Assembly (NCBI GenBank): GCA_900473045.1
Contig: UCKS01000037.1
Location: 1-64,000 of the forward strand
Source of the DNA: Hyphomicrobiales bacterium
GTDB lineage: Bacteria; Pseudomonadota; Alphaproteobacteria; Rhizobiales; Rhizobiaceae
Direction: 5' to 3'
DNA length: 64,000 bases
Of the stretch, positions 61,263 to 64,000 are shown one piece after another (position 1 is the first letter of the stretch; each line of letters starts with the position of its first letter). Made by a program: the position numbers and the translations under genes. The notes beneath the pieces are model-generated. The model had not been told where the DNA came from. It made no database searches and saw nothing but the letters and a program-made list of their open reading frames with translations.

Positions 61263-62008
61263 ATGAACGAAGTATGGGTTGCCGTCACCATTTTCGTCTG
61301 CCTCTCGCTGGCATCTTTGGGCGCAATGTTCGTATCGCCAAAAATGCTTGCACGGCATCGAGACGATGACACGAACGGCGTTATTCGCCTCATCGCGAAT
61401 ATTTTCGTGGTAATGTCTTCTCTGGTGTTCAGCCTGATGATCAATTCGGCAAAGAACACTTACGAGAACATTGACAGCAGCGTGCATGCTTTTCAACGAA
61501 CATTATCCTGCTCGACCGTTCGCTCCGCGCATATGGTCTTAGCGGAGTATCGGCGCGAGAGAGGCTGCATGCGTACCTTGAATACGCTGTAGCCAACCCC
61601 GCGCGCGCCGACATGACAAAGCCCGACGATGCAGGGCGCGCACTCGATGCGATCGGGGACGCGCTTTTGTCTATTCAGCCCGACGGTGATTTCCATCAGA
61701 CGTTACTAATCGACGCTAGACAGCAGTATCACCGGCTGATTGAGCAGAGGTGGGCGATCGTAGAAGGAGCCGAAGGGGTAATCCCGATGCCATTGATCGT
61801 TCTTCTCACCGCCTGGCTTACGCTCATATTTGCCAGCTTCGGCTATAGAGCGCCTCAGCACGGAGTGGTGATAGGATCCTTTGTGATCGCCGCATGCCTG
61901 ATCGCCGCAGCATTCTATTTAGTTTTGGATATGGACATACCATTTCACGGCCCCATCCAAATCTTGGATGAACCCCTTCGACGTGCTCTGGCAGAATTAC
62001 AATCTTAA
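61263..62008 (+). pseudogene. DUF4239 (bestrophin-like) membrane protein gene with a one-base frameshift
   Basis: The first part encodes two hydrophobic helices ('VWVAVTIFVCLSLASLGAMF', 'LIANIFVVMSSLVFSLMINS') and 'AKNTYENIDSSVHAF'. From about 61492 the sequence continues in another frame with 'TNIILLDRSLRAYGLSG', 'YLEYAVANPARADMTK' and, after 61613, 'QQYHRLIEQRWAIVEGAEGV', 'LIVLLTAWLTLIFASFGYRA', 'GPIQILDEPLRRALAELQ', ending at 62008. Restoring one base in 'TTTT(G)CAACG' joins the two halves as 'HAFATNII', the family pattern. The intact protein would have about 248 residues and four helices. Function of the family is unknown. Confidence 0.75.
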
Positions 62009-62600
62009 AATCACTGGAACTAGGGAAGGCGCGCGATGGGCCAAGCGCAATCCAGTAATCCTGCTAACGCGAACCTTTTCGCTTGGAGAAGCCTAGGTTC
62101 GGTGGGCTTAACATCCTTTTGCTTATGTGTTGTTCTTGAAGCAATCGAAACCTCCGGCCCAGCTTCCCTTTGCATGGAATTTACGGACGGGCCAAAAAAT
62201 TGGCCCCTCTGGAAAGGCTAGTTCGGGCCCCACGCGGACCGTTAACTGCTAGAGCGTCCGTCACGAACGCGGGCATGCGGTGCGTCTGTGTTAAGGGATA
62301 ATTACCCGTCGCGGTGATTAACCAGGGTTCGCAGCGGACAGCCTTGCATAGTGCGATTTGAAAAACCGCGTTTTCGTACCCTTGTCTCGCACGAGGAGGT
62401 GCGCCGCTGCTCTGCGTAGCTGCTAAGGATGTCGATGCACACGCGTGACAGGATTGCAGCGGTTGGCCATCGAAACGGTGATTAGCATCAGATCTGATCG
62501 GAGGCCGCTGATTCAAGGCCTTCTTGAAGCTCATTCAGCTCACAAGACCGGCTGTGGACGGTTCCATCCGATAGGGCTTGTCTATAAAGGAGACCCGTTC
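62009..62600. other. Non-coding or decayed region
   Basis: No gene is supported. A perfect hairpin GGGCCAA-AAAA-TTGGCCC (62189-62206) is present without a T tract. Minus-strand frame 62181-62534 and plus-strand 62036-62221 are not recognised. Confidence 0.4.
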
Positions 62601-62638
62601 TACCTTAACGTCGTCTGCGGTTTGTTGGCTACTTCGAT

Positions 62639-63240
62639 ATGTGGGACGACACCATGCGCACGGTGTCGATTATCTTCGTCTGCACAGTTCTCTCGATTGC
62701 CATCGGTCTTCCCATTGGGATCATAATGGCGCGCTCTGACCCGGTTCAAAGGGTTGTGAGCCCCATCCTGGATGTGATGCAAACGATCCGAGCTTCGTTT
62801 ATCTCATTCCTGTCGTTATGCTGCTGGGCATCGGCAAGGTTCCGGGCCTTATCGCAGTGGTTATCTATGCCATCCCGCCGATGATCAGGCTTACAGACCT
62901 GGGCATCCGCTTGGTTGATAGGGATGTTCTGGAGGCCGCGGACGCATTCGGAGCGTCGAGCAAGCAGAAATTGCTCAAAGTTCAACTGCCTCTGGCACTG
63001 CCCACGATTATGGCCGGCATCAACCAGACGATCATGATGGGGCTGGCCATGGTGGTCATCGCCTCAATGATTGGCAATCAGGGGCTCGGTCAGCCCGTGC
63101 TTAAGGCTATAGCCAACCAGTACTTCACTCTTGGCATCTTCAATGGCCTTGCCATCGTCGGCATTGCCATCATCTTCGATCGCGTCAGCCAAGCTTATGG
63201 TAAGCGACTACAAAAGCATCGGGAGATCGTCCATGGCTGA
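62639..63240 (+). pseudogene. proW: Truncated and frameshifted glycine betaine/proline ABC permease
   Basis: The frame from 62639 ('MWDDTMRTVSIIFVCTVLSI', '[16 protein letters not shown]', '[11 protein letters not shown]') jumps frame near 62788 and continues as '[20 protein letters not shown]', '[18 protein letters not shown]', '[20 protein letters not shown]', '[20 protein letters not shown]' to 63240. Restoring one C in 'ATCC(C)GAGC' rebuilds '[14 protein letters not shown]', the ProW pattern. Helices normally found before 'MWDDTM' are absent upstream, so the 5' end is also lost. The stop overlaps the proV start. Confidence 0.75.
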
Positions 63241-63922
63241 GCATGTCTTTGGCGGTATCAAGATCCGCCACCTGTATAAGATCTTCGGACCCAATGGCGC
63301 CGCCCACATTGAGGCCGTCAAGAAAGGCCTGAGCAAGACCGAGGTAAACGAGAAGCACGGCCACGTTCTTGGCCTTCGCATCGAGATTCCATCAGGTCGC
63401 ATCCAGGTCATCATGGGCCTGTCGGGATCCGGCAAGTCGACGCTTATCCGCCACATAAACCGGCTGATCGATCCGACCGCAGGCGAAGTTCTCGTGGACG
63501 GCGTCGATGTAGTGAAAATGCCGCAGGCGGAATTGCAAGAATTCCGGCGCCATCAGACGGCGATGGTGTTTCAGAAGTTCGCGCTGCTGCCCCACCGCAC
63601 CGTGCTAGGCAACACGATCTTCGGTCTCGAAATCCAGGGTGTGCCACGCCAAAAAGGCGTCGACACGGCCATGCGCTGGCTAGAGCGGGTCGGCCTCAAG
63701 GGGTTTGAGGGAAAATACCCCAACCAGCTGTCTGGCGGTATGCAGCAGCGTGTCGGCCTTGCGCGAGCGCTCGCCAACGATGCCCCCGTCCTGTTGATGG
63801 ACGAGGCCTATTCCGCGCTCGATCCGCTGATTCGCACCGATATGCAGAGCGTATTGCTGACGCTGCAGAAGGAGATCAGGAAAACCATCGCAATATGGTC
63901 GAGGAGACTTCGAAGAAGATGA
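63233..63922 (+). pseudogene. proV: Glycine betaine/proline ABC ATPase, truncated by an insertion
   Basis: The N-terminal 220 residues are ProV-like: 'KIRHLYKIFGPN', Walker A 'GLSGSGKSTLIRHINRLIDP', 'MVFQKFALLPHRTVLGNTIF', signature 'LSGGMQQRVGLARALAN' and Walker B 'LLMDEAYSALDPLIR'. After 'LQKEIRKTI' (codon ends about 63890) the expected 'VFITHDLDEA' switch region is missing and unrelated 'WSRRLRRR' precedes a stop. The C-terminal CBS domains are absent. The downstream sequence is a transposase-like gene, so an insertion cut proV. ATG 63233 overlaps the proW stop; the longer frame from 63131 lies within proW. Confidence 0.8.
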
Positions 63923-64000
63923 GCAGATTCGGCGAGCCACAAATCCTTGCTGTCCTTCGCCAGGCGGAGGGAGTTGTCCCTGTACCCGAGCTGCGCGGGA
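63919..64000 (+). mobile_element. IS3-family-like transposase OrfA, 5' end at window edge
   Basis: An ATG at 63919 with AGGAGAC upstream begins 'MSRFGEPQILAVLRQAEGVV' and continues 'PVPELRG' to the edge. IS3-group OrfA proteins start with this kind of helix ('xxRFxExQIxxVLRxxEAG') followed by a Glu-Leu-Cys-Arg segment. The change from that to 'ELRG' may signal a frameshift. The element appears to begin near 63890 where proV is cut. Confidence 0.5.

Noticed and set aside
1-64000. Search by eye for CRISPR arrays, tRNA or rRNA genes and plasmid replication genes
   Set aside because: No regular repeat-spacer array, no cloverleaf with a CCA-type acceptor and no rep or par gene pattern was recognised; a covariance-model search would be needed to exclude tRNAs or small RNAs formally.

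Overview
The window looks like part of a secondary replicon or accessory chromosomal region of an alphaproteobacterium of the Rhizobiales, most likely Rhizobiaceae (Rhizobium/Agrobacterium/Ensifer group). The pointers are BA14K, DUF1236 and DUF982 small proteins, EcfG/RpoE2-type general-stress promoters (GGAAC-N16-CGTT), a rhizopine-type mocDEF oxygenase set and many ABC sugar uptake operons. No rRNA, tRNA, CRISPR or replication gene was recognised. Genus and replicon type are inferences. LAYOUT: 0-11 kb is a loose collection of small envelope, stress and hypothetical genes (BA14K, OmpA-like, DUF982, DUF1236, FlbD-like, tiny membrane proteins) plus a NarL-type two-component pair. 11.6-13.8 kb holds a CHASE4-GGDEF-EAL protein. 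14.2-26.2 kb is a catabolic locus. One arm (minus strand) encodes a MocD-like di-iron oxygenase, Rieske ferredoxin, ferredoxin reductase, a PanB-fold protein lacking canonical active-site residues and two Gfo/Idh/MocA dehydrogenases. The divergent arm encodes a LacI regulator, a mutarotase-like protein and a sugar ABC transporter. Three copies of one palindrome (CATCA-N3-TGATG) lie where the LacI regulator should act. A broken purU closes the locus. 26.7-28.2 kb contains decayed genes. 28.6-38.7 kb has a second NarL-type two-component system overlapping a flippase-like membrane protein. It converges on a five-gene operon: class III aminotransferase, GT-C-like membrane protein, UbiA prenyltransferase, HAD phosphatase fused to a GMC-partner domain, and GMC oxidoreductase. 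This reads like an undescribed pathway for a polyprenyl-linked (amino)sugar or other envelope lipid. 39-40.6 kb is a graveyard of a cytochrome c gene, IS21 pieces and an adenylate cyclase. 41.2-49.5 kb is a complete ferric-siderophore uptake locus (SIP reductase, FecE/FecD/FecC/FecB-like ABC transporter, TonB receptor, AraC regulator) with a candidate iron box. 50.1-60.8 kb is a galactosamine/alpha-galactoside type catabolic locus (MalK-like ATPase, GatZ/AgaZ, SIS isomerase, MalG/MalF/MalE-like transporter, BadF-type kinase, DeoR regulator, GH4 alpha-galactosidase, AraC regulator). 61-64 kb decays again: frameshifted DUF4239 and proW genes, and proV cut by what looks like an IS3-family element running off the end. 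HOW THE GENES WORK TOGETHER: the window is dominated by acquisition modules (methyl-ether sugar or cyclitol, iron-siderophore, galactosaminide) of the kind rhizosphere bacteria carry on plasmids or chromids. They are separated by zones of IS remnants and pseudogenes that mark past rearrangement.
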